Positions 11,209-20,781 of a stretch of 64,000 nt of DNA are shown here, piece after piece. This DNA comes from Sclerotiophoma versabilis. Lineage: Eukaryota; Ascomycota; Dothideomycetes; Pleosporales; Didymellaceae. Made by a program: the position numbers and the translations under genes. The stretch is from NCBI GenBank assembly GCA_012274445.1, contig JAAROD010000033.1, positions 1,612,001-1,676,000 on the forward strand. The letters run 5' to 3'. Numbering within the stretch: the first letter of the stretch is position 1; every line of letters begins with the position of its first letter. Under the pieces are notes generated by a model. The model made no database searches, was not told where the DNA came from, and saw only the letters and a list, made by a program, of their open reading frames with translations.

Positions 11209-12195
11209 ATGATTTCTGACCGCAAGCGACTCAATTGTGGCGACTACCATGTCGCGTGGATTTGTCCTATTGCGGACGTCGACCTGCTGCCTGCCCGTCT
11301 GATGCTCGACGAAGAACACCACACCCCGCAGTACGATACGCACTACGACGAAAATACATACATCTACGGCTCAATCAAAGGCCATACAGTTGTTATCGGG
11401 ACCCTTCCGAGGGGTTTTACGGGCAATGTCAATGCTGGGCGCTTGACGGGGCCGATGTTCAAAACATTTCCCAACATCCGAATGGCGATGCTTGTGGGAA
11501 CAGGAGGTGGGATACCCAGACCAGAAGTTTCTGAAAACACAGTAAAAAACCTACACCTTGGAGACGTGGTCGTAGGATGTCCTGGTGACGGCAAGCCGGC
11601 TTGTATACATTACACCCGAGGAAGACATAAGGTTGATGGGCAATTTGAGCTCCTAGGCACGACGCAGGATCCAGACTGGAGGCTAACCAATGCGCTCAAA
11701 CTTCTTGTATTGAACCACAAGATGGGGAAGACAACATTCAATGACCAGCTCGCAAGATTGCGGTCTTACAAGAAGAGGGGAGGATTTGCACCCCCTAGCT
11801 TCGACCATGATAAGCTTTTCAAGGCTACAAGCCATCACGTTGGCGACTACAGCTCAAACTGTATGGTGTGCGATCAAAACGAGCTTGTTCATCGACCACA
11901 AAGAATTGAAAGGGATCCAAGCAACATCGTTTTCCATTTTGGGCGCATCGCAACAGGCGATGCCATCATCCAAGATGGAGAGATGCGAGACCGAATACGG
12001 GCGAGATGCGACGGGGCGCTCTGTGTCGAGACGGAAGCAGCAGGTGTCGACGTCAATAGACAGTGTCTGGTCATACGCGGCATTTCTAACTACGCTGACT
12101 CGCACAAGAACGATTTGTGGAGGTCATATGCAGCTGGCAATGCCGCTGCGTTTGCTCGGGAGTTACTTTGCAAGGTGCAGTCTGGCACATGTTAG
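11209..12195 (+). CDS. stand-alone purine/uridine phosphorylase-fold (PNP_UDP_1) protein of the fungal NLR effector type
   Basis: Uninterrupted 328-residue frame. The start region DYHVAWICPIADVDLLPARLMLDE is the hallmark of the PNP domain found at the N-terminus of many fungal NLRs. GTLPRGFTGNVNAG (anion/substrate loop), MLVGTGGGIPRP, LGDVVVG and, near the end, CVETEAAGV and CLVIRGISNYADSH (the conserved Asp) are all visible, so the active-site set appears complete and the enzyme may cleave nucleosides. In NLRs this domain is followed by a NACHT or NB-ARC module and repeats; here a stop follows directly and the next 600 bp are AT-rich and non-coding. It may be a natural single-domain protein or the surviving head of a lost NLR. 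Confidence 0.88.
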   Translation: MISDRKRLNCGDYHVAWICPIADVDLLPARLMLDEEHHTPQYDTHYDENTYIYGSIKGHTVVIGTLPRGFTGNVNAGRLTGPMFKTFPNIRMAMLVGTGGGIPRPEVSENTVKNLHLGDVVVGCPGDGKPACIHYTRGRHKVDGQFELLGTTQDPDWRLTNALKLLVLNHKMGKTTFNDQLARLRSYKKRGGFAPPSFDHDKLFKATSHHVGDYSSNCMVCDQNELVHRPQRIERDPSNIVFHFGRIATGDAIIQDGEMRDRIRARCDGALCVETEAAGVDVNRQCLVIRGISNYADSHKNDLWRSYAAGNAAAFARELLCKVQSGTC

Positions 12196-12834
12196 GAGAT
12201 AGATGAATTGCCGCGAGGTTAGGAGGCAGTCTACTTTACAACGTATTCAACTATCTGCAGCGCGTAACTTTATACTAGGAGCAATTATAATGATAGTAAA
12301 TCCTCTTAGTCATGGTATAAAGAATCATAGGAGATGTATCGCAGAGTGCTAAGCTCAGACGGAAAGACAATTGTTGGGAATTTTCGAAAAACAATGTCGA
12401 TTACTCTTGGTTGTTTCCCACAACGACAGCGCTCCTTTAGAAATAATTTCTTGCTTTATAGACTAGTTTCTAAGGATTTAAAAGTATCCTTAGATTGAAT
12501 CACTCTGCAGTTCGGATCTACATCAATCAACGCGCTAGTGTTCAGAAGGTGGGAGCAGATACTGTCTGATCTCTGGGCCGAATCAATGTGAATTAGATTT
12601 AAGCTTTGTTGCGCGTAGAGTACTAAGAATTATATGTTTGCAATTTCAGTCTTTCACAACTACTGCGGGATCTTGGGTCATATGGACAAATGAAAAGTTG
12701 AGGAGAACTATGTAGCGTTGTTTATGTAAGAATTACGTACAAACTTTGATATGTTTTTGTGAGTATGACTGATAGTATGACCGTTCATTGAACAATGCGC
12801 AAGTGGTAACTCTATAAGTATAAATTTCGTACAG
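12196..12834. other. AT-rich gene-free stretch
   Basis: Visibly AT-richer than its surroundings, with stops in all frames. It holds an imperfect stem of 7-bp arms (TAAGGAT at 12471-12477 and ATCCTTA at 12486-12492). It could be the decayed continuation of the PNP-domain gene, but no protein motif is left to show this. Confidence 0.4.
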
Positions 12835-14048
12835 CTAGATCGCGTTAACAATCTGCAACTGCACAATAGCCTGCGCAAGCACTCCCGCAAACGAAACAAC
12901 GAAGCTCCAAATCGTCGGACGCACCAGGTATAGAGGCACACTGACGATGGCGCAAAATGCACTGAAGCCGGCTAGTATCCAGATCCAGACCCACGTGAGT
13001 TGTGACGAGCGAGGATTACTTAGTGTTGGCCACATGAATGTGATGAGACCAAGTAGTTGCATAATACTGCTGGAAATGGCTTGCCAGAAGTTAGAATCAG
13101 CGGTCCTGCCTAGTGTTGAATCATCGTGATTCCACGCGATTGCGGCTGGAACAATTGAGAGCAGGGAGATTGTCGGGACGACAAATGTGAGCGTAGAACG
13201 CATGCTCTCTATCTTTGGCGTTACGGTAGCCGGCTTTTTAGATAGTACCGAAGCGTTCCTTGGTTTCGCCATATCATAATCGGTAACATCCCTACTCCCG
13301 TCAGTGAACGAAAGTGCTGTATATGAAACCAGACCCACCACCATGTTTCTGACCTCGCGTTAATTAAACACGGTTCATAGTTAAAAGCATACGGGACCAA
13401 ACGTGTGGCGTTAGAGTATCGCGAATTGTTATCGAATGCGGACAGCTTGAACTTGAGCGCTAAGAGCTCGTCGGTGGTCAGGTACGAGGCTTCTGCCGCT
13501 TCGCCAACACAATCGCGTAGTGATTGAAGGGTTTTCAACACAATCACAAGCTGCTCCATGTTGTTTGTTGCCTCAGAGCAGAAGAGGGCAAGGTCTTTGA
13601 TCCAGACATGTCCACCAAACCAGTGTGCATAGTATTCGCCTGGCGCTCCCTCCATGTGTTGACCCATAGAAACGGCTTTGGAGAGCTCGAAAAGTTTTTT
13701 TTGAGTCATAAGGAAATTGTCGTAAAAAGCGTTCGGGGTTCGGTTCATAATGATATTCTCGAGTTTTTTGGGCTTTAATCCTTTCGTGTGATGTATGGCA
13801 CGTTCCTCAAACATGGGATTGAAGACGCCTGCGAACATCCCAAGAATTGAAGTTACCTTACTCTGGTTTTTTCTTGACCTTTTTGTATTGCAGTCGTTTA
13901 TATTGCACTGTAGGTCCATTGCGATGCCTTGTTCTTCCTTTGTCAAAGAGTCGTGGAACTGCCGTCCGGTACTTGGTCCAGCACCTGATCCCCCGCTCTG
14001 CCTGGTGTAGTACCCAAGTTCATATTGAAACATTTGCCATATGAGCAT
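12835..14048 (-). CDS. uncharacterised membrane protein with four C-terminal TM segments (5' end uncertain)
   Basis: Two exons, 13393-14048 and 12835-13348, join over a 44-nt intron with donor GTATGC; the joint restores a Pro codon and gives 389 residues from the first ATG of the open frame. The first 270 residues are helical and soluble (for example LFELSKAVSMGQHMEG, LVIVLKTLQSLRDCVGEA), and four hydrophobic segments end the protein (near TLTFVVPTISLLSIV, IMQLLGLITFMW, WILAGFSAFCAIVSV, VVSFAGVLAQAIVQL). I do not recognise the family. The true start is doubtful: the same frame stays open upstream to about 14177, where it breaks (see next entry). Same strand as the ankyrin gene upstream. Confidence 0.6.
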
Positions 14049-14472
14049 ATGAAGGTATACGAGACGTCCGACAATCTTTTGCTTAGACTCTAGGCGTGCC
14101 TCATCTTCAGATGTAATGGAAGTCGCTACGAAAGCTCTCGTTAGCCATATCCACAGCAGAGTGCGCTCAACGAACCTAAATGTACAAGTCCATCAGCTCG
14201 ATCGGGACGTCGCTGCAGAGCGAGCCATGGTCGGTACAAACTGCGTGCTTGCGGAGGCAGTATTTCTCGCCCACATTACGTGTAGATCGTGGTGCTAGAA
14301 AGAAAAGGTCGCAGAAAATGTCAAAAAACTGTGGCTACAAAATCGAGAAACCTCGGAAAGCATGCAGTCTTGCACTGCCACTATGCATGAACACAAGGCT
14401 GAGCCAAAGGCCGATCCTTAAGCGCCAGGGCTGAAACAGTAGGCAGCAACTCCAGGCTGACACCTCACCCAT
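14049..14472 (-). pseudogene. probable 5' part of the membrane-protein gene, broken or split by unresolved introns
   Basis: From an ATG at 14472 the minus strand reads hydrophobic, protein-like sequence (FQPWRLRIGLWLSL, later DLFFLAPRSTRNVG and DVPIELMDLY). It meets an in-frame TAG at 14335-14337 and then needs a one-base shift near 14177-14180 to continue into the gene downstream. A 57-nt intron ending in a pyrimidine-rich TTTCTAG acceptor could remove the TAG in frame, but its donor (GTTTCT) is weak. I found no good intron for the second break. Either two introns or a decayed 5' end; the sequence alone does not decide. Confidence 0.4.
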
Positions 14473-14503
14473 CAGCCAGAACAGTAGAGTTCCAATGCCA
14501 GGT

Positions 14504-15439
14504 CTAAAAAGTTCCCTGCTCGATTGCTTCGGTAGCTTGCTGCTTCATGTTCCATCCTTCCAGTTCGACAAGTACCTTTGTACAGCCTTGGTGCTTCGCG
14601 ACCCACCAAGTATCAAAGTGCTCATCACCTTTCCCAATGCTTGGATCCGCACCTCTCTTAAGTAACCACCGCACCATAGCTGCTCCGCGAGGCTCGCTTG
14701 CAGCATAGTTCAGTGGTGTGCCCCAGTATCCGAATCTACCGATCGGATCTCCGATATTATCGTCAAGCTCATTGATATCTGCCTTGCATTCTTCGACAAG
14801 GTACTTCAGCACATCGATACGCTTTTTGTGTCTAGACAAAGTCGAGTCTGAGTAGTGAGCTGATGGATCCGCGCCAACAGATGCGGCCTCTTGGGCAGCT
14901 TTATGGAGCATTCTCCTAGTCATCTTTGCACCCTTTTCTTGCAGCATCTTGAATGCCGTAACTGATCCAACCTGTGCACACTGCTCCAGAATAGGCTCTT
15001 GGTAGTCATACTCCACGCTGGCATCAAGCTCGAACATCTTCTGCACAAGCCTCTCATTCATAACCATCAAATCCAAAACTCGCTTCCTGTCGTTCTTCTC
15101 ATGGGTCCCAATGGTATCCGTTCCATATTGAGCAAGGAGTTCAAACAACTCGATGGAAGCAGTTCTGCAGGTGATATAGCTGGAAACTGCAGCCAGATTG
15201 GCGTTTGTGGTCTCTAAGAGATACACTATAAGGGCTCGCGTGTAAGCATCCTCACCGAACCTGATGCATGTATAGAGTGTGAATGTCGCGAGTGAATCTT
15301 GTGTTTCCTGAGACTCAGATAAGGCTAAATCGAGCGCTTCTTGCAGTTGAGATGCGGAAATGCCAGTCATTCCATTTAATCGCCGCAATTTTACCCACAG
15401 TCGGAGTTTGTGATGTGTTACCGCCGGCAGCAGGTCCAT
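14504..15439 (-). CDS. ankyrin-repeat protein
   Basis: Single open frame of 311 residues. The C-terminal half contains recognisable but divergent ankyrin units (DVLKYLVEECKADINELD; GTPLNYAASEPRGAAMVRWL; LLKRGADPSIGKGDEH), and the N-terminal half is helical with weaker ANK-like units (SIELFELLAQYGTDT, AFKMLQEKGAKM). No F-box, kinase, HET or NACHT domain is attached. The ATG at 15439 is the first in the frame; an internal Met at about residue 24 (MTGISASQLQEAL) is an alternative start. It ends 31 bp before the possible start of the membrane-protein gene on the same strand. Partner and role unknown. Confidence 0.72.
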   Translation of the reverse strand: MDLLPAVTHHKLRLWVKLRRLNGMTGISASQLQEALDLALSESQETQDSLATFTLYTCIRFGEDAYTRALIVYLLETTNANLAAVSSYITCRTASIELFELLAQYGTDTIGTHEKNDRKRVLDLMVMNERLVQKMFELDASVEYDYQEPILEQCAQVGSVTAFKMLQEKGAKMTRRMLHKAAQEAASVGADPSAHYSDSTLSRHKKRIDVLKYLVEECKADINELDDNIGDPIGRFGYWGTPLNYAASEPRGAAMVRWLLKRGADPSIGKGDEHFDTWWVAKHQGCTKVLVELEGWNMKQQATEAIEQGTF

Positions 15440-16148
15440 GTCGGTTGATGGGGAAGGTCATAGCTGAGGATATACGCGGTGAATTGATGCGCTCTCCCTG
15501 CTGGACTCGAGGCTGATGCCTTTTGCGGCTCGGTGCACGAGCCTCCTCCCCGTTACTGTTGAGGAGAACAGTGCATGGGCAATACGGTGACAATATTTTG
15601 ATGTTTTCTCTCTCTGTCTCGATCGCGGTAGCTTGTCCCGAGTATGCGGCCTCGGTGTAAAATTGGCTCTCACTTCTTGTGGAGAACCACCGATGATTGT
15701 TGATCTAGATGAACAAGATCTGATAAGGGATCGTGCTCGGGGCAAACTCGACCGAAAGGTCAATGCTCGAATATCCTGAACTTTCCGAGCTGCGGTATCA
15801 GCGAGAAGTCCGCTTCGGCCGAAACCTTGAGTACTTGGAATACCATAGTGAGAACTGCAAATGCTTTTCAATATTGCAGTCGGGGATTTGGCGGAATGTA
15901 GGCAGGTTCAGTCGGGAACTCTGATATTCCTAAATGCAGCTGCTCTTTATCAGATCTGGCGACCCTGGTCACTGCAGTTCGGCAACCGCACAAGCGGGAG
16001 CTAGTCCGCCGACCCCGGAGTCGGCGTCATCGACATCATCTCTGGCAATTGATAAAGTGACGATGGCGCCGCCGCCACGAGCCATTATCGCCCGAGTATC
16101 CTTCTCCCTCGGACTTCTTGATCACGGCTGATCACCTTCCAATCCATC
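15440..16148. other. divergent promoter region, ankyrin / FMN dehydrogenase
   Basis: About 700 bp between two divergent starts. Near 15985-16030 it has several CGG/CCG triplets (AGTCCGCCGACCCCGGAGTC). The rest is unremarkable and no gene is seen. Confidence 0.45.
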
Positions 16149-17351
16149 ATGGCGTATAACAAAAACATCACCGACCTGCACTGCCTGACAATCGAAGAGC
16201 TGCGCGTCCTCGCAGCCCAGCGCATGGACAAGCAGACACGCGACTACTACAATGAAGGCGCCGACTCGGGCAGTACGCTCGCCGAGAACATAACTGCATA
16301 CCAAAAATACCGTATCCGCCCGCGCGTCCTCCGCGACATATCCGTCATCGACACCACAGTCGATGTCTTTGGTCAGAAGTCCAGTGTGCCCATCGGCGCA
16401 GCGAGTACCGCGATGCACTGCCTCGCACATCCTGATGGCGAGATTGCGACCGCGCGCGCGTGTAAGCAGCAAGATGTCGTTATGGGGCTGAGCAGTTTTG
16501 CAACGCAGACGCTCGAGGATGTGAAGGATGCGATTGGCTCGACGCCCATGGCGCTGCAGTTGTATCTGTTTGAAGAGCGTGATCATAGTATCAAGTTGAT
16601 CAAGCGCGCGAAGGCTAAGGGGTACAAGGCTGTGCTGTTGACGGTCGACACACCAGTTCTTGGGCGAAGGAATATGGAGATCAGGAACCAGTTCACTCTG
16701 CCCAAGCATCTGAAGATTGCGAATTTCGCAAATCGAGATGATGAGAACTCGGGGGACAGCAATACTGAGCAGCCTGCTAGTGAGGCGGGTTATCACGATG
16801 GCGAGAAGCGCGTTCTGCCAAGAGGACCCATTCGGTTCCACACGCACGCTGCGAACCCGACGTTGACTTGGGAGAAAGATATAGAATGGCTGAAGGAGCA
16901 GTGTCATCCTGAGATGGAAGTCTGGGTCAAGGGTGTTGCGACAGGAGAGGATGCACTGCTTGCATGCCATCATGGTGTTGACGGTATCATCGTGTCGAAT
17001 CACGGTGGCCGACAGCTCAATGGCGCGTTGGCTACTATCGATGCGTTACCAGAGGTTGTACAGGCGGTGAGGAGTCAGGAGAAGAAGATCCCTGTACATG
17101 TTGACGGTGGTATTCGACACGGCACTGATGTGTTCAAGGCGCTAGCGCTTGGTGCGGACTTCGTATGGATTGGCAGGCCAATCCTGTGGGGTCTGGCGTA
17201 CAAGGGACAGGAGGGTGTTGAGCTGGCTCTACAGTTGATTCGGGACGAGTTCAAATTATGCATGGGCCTCGCTGGGGTCACCAGTGTAAAGGATATTGGG
17301 CCGGAGTATTTGGTCAAGATCGATAAGAGTGGGTTCGTAGCTCGCTTGTAA
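16149..17351 (+). CDS. FMN-dependent 2-hydroxy-acid dehydrogenase/oxidase (lactate dehydrogenase/glycolate oxidase family)
   Basis: Intronless, 400 residues, no cytochrome b5 domain. The TIM-barrel family features are present: the lead-in RDYYNEGADSG near residue 32, SSFATQTLEDV, YLFEERDHSIKLIKRA, LTVDTPVLGRR, VKGVATGEDAL (FMN-binding Lys), the active-site SNHGGRQLNGA (catalytic His and Arg), HVDGGIRHGTDVFKALALGA and WIGRPILWGL (phosphate site). The enzyme should oxidise an L-2-hydroxy acid to the 2-oxo acid; the substrate (L-lactate, glycolate or other) is not clear. There is no visible mitochondrial presequence and the C-terminus Ala-Arg-Leu is a possible PTS1-like tripeptide, so a peroxisomal location is possible but not shown. 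Confidence 0.92.
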   Translation: MAYNKNITDLHCLTIEELRVLAAQRMDKQTRDYYNEGADSGSTLAENITAYQKYRIRPRVLRDISVIDTTVDVFGQKSSVPIGAASTAMHCLAHPDGEIATARACKQQDVVMGLSSFATQTLEDVKDAIGSTPMALQLYLFEERDHSIKLIKRAKAKGYKAVLLTVDTPVLGRRNMEIRNQFTLPKHLKIANFANRDDENSGDSNTEQPASEAGYHDGEKRVLPRGPIRFHTHAANPTLTWEKDIEWLKEQCHPEMEVWVKGVATGEDALLACHHGVDGIIVSNHGGRQLNGALATIDALPEVVQAVRSQEKKIPVHVDGGIRHGTDVFKALALGADFVWIGRPILWGLAYKGQEGVELALQLIRDEFKLCMGLAGVTSVKDIGPEYLVKIDKSGFVARL

Positions 17352-18204
17352 GATGTTTGTTTTGATCAACCCGCATTTTGATATGCTACTATCCAGCTCT
17401 TTAAGGAAAGCCACTTTAGTATAAAATTCACAGTAGTAGTCAACTCAACGCACTTACAGGCTTCTAGTCCTGGTCATTGGTCTAGAACAATAGTCCTCGA
17501 AAATGCTAGGCTTCAAAGTCCACTCAGTGGTTCTTTATATATCCAGAAACGAAGCTCGCTCAACTAGGTTTTTTCCTGGAGTAAATCGTAGACAATATCG
17601 CTGGCAGGGCGCGTCGACCTCGAGGCACGCTAGAGTTTGTATGCCACTACATCACAGTCGGAGCCGTCAAATTAATTGAACCCTCATCGTACAGTTGTAG
17701 CAACGGTCCGTCACAGACTCAGTCACCGCCGACTTGGCTGGCGATAGCAAGCCATATCGACGAGATACGATAACACTAAATCCTGTGGGTGCAGCAGAGG
17801 CTAGTGAAGGAGTCGTCAATGTGGTGGGGAAGTTTCGACGCACGGCCCTCTTTGGTCTGACGCCTGCTTCTTGCACCTATGCCTACTATCTGAACACCAC
17901 CAACATCTGCGACCGTGTACCTCGCCTCCAACACGCAGTTGTTAAATGAGAAAAAATTACCCTGTTGTCAACGTGATGACAGGTCAACGATGAAATTTGT
18001 AGCAGCCTTGAGGCAACCACGCGCCGCGTCTCGCTTACAGTTGCTCCTGTGTCATGTTTAACAAACTTTGCTGGACCGCGGGCTCAAATCAGCAAATTCA
18101 ACTTCAATCATCACTGCTCAACACTTGAGGTACTCTTGGCCGCCCATATCCTTGTAAGCCTCGCCTCTGCCGCATCATCTCTCGAAGCCCCCAAGTTCGA
18201 ATCC
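17352..18204. other. intergenic region, no gene seen
   Basis: Contains the 3' flank of the FMN enzyme and the presumed promoter of the next hypothetical gene. The frame of that gene stays open upstream of its first ATG to about 18049 without another ATG, so a short upstream exon cannot be excluded. Confidence 0.4.
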
Positions 18205-18888
18205 ATGGAGATCACCTTCGCATCCGCGGATAGTCCTTCCAATGATTTCGACCCCTACCAAGATATCAACGGCGCCGCCCTCGAACGCCTCCGTTGGTCG
18301 ATCTTCGATCCCGCAGGTGTTGCAGCCATCCAGGTCGTAGATGACGGGAACACCGACGATCCCAAAGTGACGCCTTTCACCAATAACTACTCCTTTGCCT
18401 CACAGTACATGACCAAGTCTCTAGCAAAAAAGATTATCTTCTTTGTCGACGCTCTGGGGGATTATGAGAGTGAATGGCATGATGCGTACGACTTCATGGA
18501 TCCTCATCCTGAGCCCATGCGTCTTGAGGATAGCTGGGATGCTCTGGTCGTTCAACGCGAGGACAACGAACCACTGACCATTGGAGATGTTGTTACTCAG
18601 CTACAAGCTCACTTTCAACGGCCGTTCATCAAGAACAGAATACGGGAAGCACTTGCTTGGATGTACAATTCGGGACTGGGACATATCGATGACGAAGGCA
18701 ACGAGGTGATCGATTACGAAGGCCACAGCGAGGAATTCGTTCCTGAAGATGTCAATATCTTGCTCGATAATATCCAGCCCACCGGTATCGAGGAAGACGA
18801 AGGCTGCCACAGGATGAACGTATTCCTCTGGGTGGAGGGGGAGAACGGCGTCGATGCTGAGCAATTCTGGAAGTATGGGCCTCGCTAA
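18205..18888 (+). CDS. hypothetical acidic protein
   Basis: Open frame of 227 residues from the first ATG. The product is acidic throughout (DDGNTDDPKVT; EEFVPEDVN; GIEEDEGCHRM), with few hydrophobic stretches and no TM segment or signal peptide. Motifs such as KKIIFFVDALGDYESEWHDAYDF suggest a folded soluble protein. I do not recognise a family. The frame extends 52 codons upstream without an ATG, so the start may lie in a missed exon. Codon usage looks ordinary for the region. Confidence 0.5.
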   Translation: MEITFASADSPSNDFDPYQDINGAALERLRWSIFDPAGVAAIQVVDDGNTDDPKVTPFTNNYSFASQYMTKSLAKKIIFFVDALGDYESEWHDAYDFMDPHPEPMRLEDSWDALVVQREDNEPLTIGDVVTQLQAHFQRPFIKNRIREALAWMYNSGLGHIDDEGNEVIDYEGHSEEFVPEDVNILLDNIQPTGIEEDEGCHRMNVFLWVEGENGVDAEQFWKYGPR

Positions 18889-19538
18889 GCAGTCTGATGT
18901 TCGATTCTCGCATCAAGATCGCCTTCCTGAAGCCTCTTGGAGTCCTGAGCTAGGGTTAGCATTCTAGAAATGACCAAAAAAACCATGTATTCAGTGTTTA
19001 CTCTGACTCTTTGATGGAAGCCTCCATCAATCCACAGTGACGTGCGCCACGCTTGATAAACTTCAGCTTGATATGCTCTAAATGAAATACTGGAGTTTGT
19101 CAGCCCCTGTTGTATTCTCATCCTCTTGCCCAGCGCTCGATGCTCCCAACCTTCTGGTGATGAAGAAATCTCGAAACTGCATTCGTTCTCGCACTCTGGA
19201 CTTTCAGAGCTCTGATTGCTCCGACGATAATCGGCCAAATTCCAGCAGAGCCCTAGCGGGCCGCTATGGGCTAGCGGCCGTTAGATCGCAGGAGTTAATG
19301 CAGGTAGCTGACAGCCAAGAAACTATCCGAAAACGATAGCGTCACCTAACTCCTTGAGATCTTCGGCGATAGCAATGTAACTAACTCGATACTCGCACCT
19401 TGCGGGGAAACTCAGCCTCATTGCGCGTCCAGGAAGGTCCCGTATATCAATTAGCAGCATGTCAGCACTCTGCATATACTTGCAAAATCCGCATCCGAGC
19501 TGCACCCGCATGGTCTCATCAGCCTCTCACAAGTGACA
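18889..19538. other. promoter-side intergenic region of the bZIP gene
   Basis: 650 bp without a credible gene. It contains two close inverted repeats (19221-19234 and 19259-19279), listed separately. Confidence 0.45.
19221..19279. promoter_or_regulatory. two inverted repeats upstream of the bZIP regulator gene
   Basis: 19221-19234 reads CCGACGATAATCGG, i.e. arms CCGA/TCGG around six bases (also CCG-N8-CGG). 19259-19279 has perfect 8-bp arms GGCCGCTA/TAGCGGCC around a 5-base loop, and CTAGCGG occurs twice as a direct repeat. Both lie 260-320 bp before the ATG of a transcription-factor gene, where dimeric regulators could bind. Factor unknown. Confidence 0.4.
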
Positions 19539-20596
19539 ATGTCAGCAAACCATTCATTAAGCTCCTTGGTTGAGGGCTCCACGCAGCCTATTGAGCTGGG
19601 CTGGTCGTCTCAGCGACTTGCGTTACGCGACAGCAGAGAAGATTGGACGGGCATAACCAACCCTGCCCAAAGGAGAAAATTGCAGAACCGGCTGAATCAG
19701 AGAGCGCGCAGTCAGTATTGATCTGGAATCGTATGTAAATTAGCCGTGCTGACATAACTTTCGTAGGAGAGAGAGCGCAGAAGCGGACCTCACACGAGGC
19801 CTCAGCAGTCATGGAACGCTCGGCACCCCATGATGGTGCATATTCCAGTGTACCCATTCGCTCTGGTAGCACAGCTGGGTCTCGATCACCGCAAGAGCCA
19901 GTCGGCTTCGCGACTCTTGCTCCCAAAAGGCCCCAACCGCAAGGATGCATGGCGGCAGTGCCTGAAGTGCGAGCCTTGATGAACCGGTTTGCAGATCATG
20001 CATACGCTAGTTATATGCAAGGGGAACCTGCGATATCCCATTTACCTCTTCTTATCAGATATAACGTTGCTACTTCGTTGGCGACCAACGCTGGCCTTCT
20101 GGGTGTAATTGAAGAATTCTACAGGTGGGATGGTATGTCTCCCATGAACAAGCAAGGTCCATTACTAGGTCTGACCTTTCACGACGAATTCCGAGACTGG
20201 CCGGCCACCCTACAGCCCACTCAACTCCAGCTCTCGATGAAACACCATCCCTGGGTTGATTGCTTCCCATTACCGCAGCTGCGAGACAACTTGCTTAGGG
20301 CCTTCGAGTACCCTGATCTGTGCGATGAAGACGAACTCTGCCACGATATTTGCGACCTTAACGATGAGAGGGAACCCATGCTTCTCATTTGGGGTTCGCC
20401 CTGGGATCCACGGAGCTGGGAAGTCAGCGACGGGTTTCTTAGGAAATGGGCATGGCTTCTGAACGGCTGCGGACAGGCGCTCATGTCGGCTAACTACTGG
20501 CGTGCGAAGAGAGGAGAAGCTTTGATAACGCCACAGCAGTTTGCAAACATGGCAAGGCTGAGCTTACCGAAACGGCTAAACCCTTTGGAGACATGA
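19539..20596 (+). CDS. DUF3425-type bZIP transcription factor
   Basis: Exons 19539-19710 and 19767-20596 (56-nt intron; joint restores an Arg codon in the basic region) give 333 residues. The basic region contains WTGITNPAQRRKLQNRLNQR followed across the joint by ARRERAQKR, the characteristic N-x2-N-x2-R type DNA-contact pattern of fungal DUF3425 bZIPs; the leucine zipper is short or absent, as is usual in that group. The C-terminal DUF3425 part (about 130-325) includes SHLPLLIRYNVATSL, PTQLQLSMKHHPWVDCFPLP and LIWGSPWDPRSWEVS. It should be a nuclear regulator; targets unknown. The spliced basic region is what identifies the gene. Inverted repeats lie in its promoter. Next gene on the same strand is an aldo-keto reductase. 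Confidence 0.88.
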
Positions 20597-20781
20597 CGGG
20601 TAGTGTCAGCAGCCTGCAGCGCTGATCTACCGTGCATGCGCACTGATGTAATGGCTTCCCAATCACTCTTGAATATATAACCAGCGTTTGCTTGTGGCAG
20701 AGAGGTCTTACTTGCCTTTCATTGCCTTTTGTCAGCCCTACAGCGCATTTCTAGCTCCTTCTTGCGAGCGCACATCGCATC

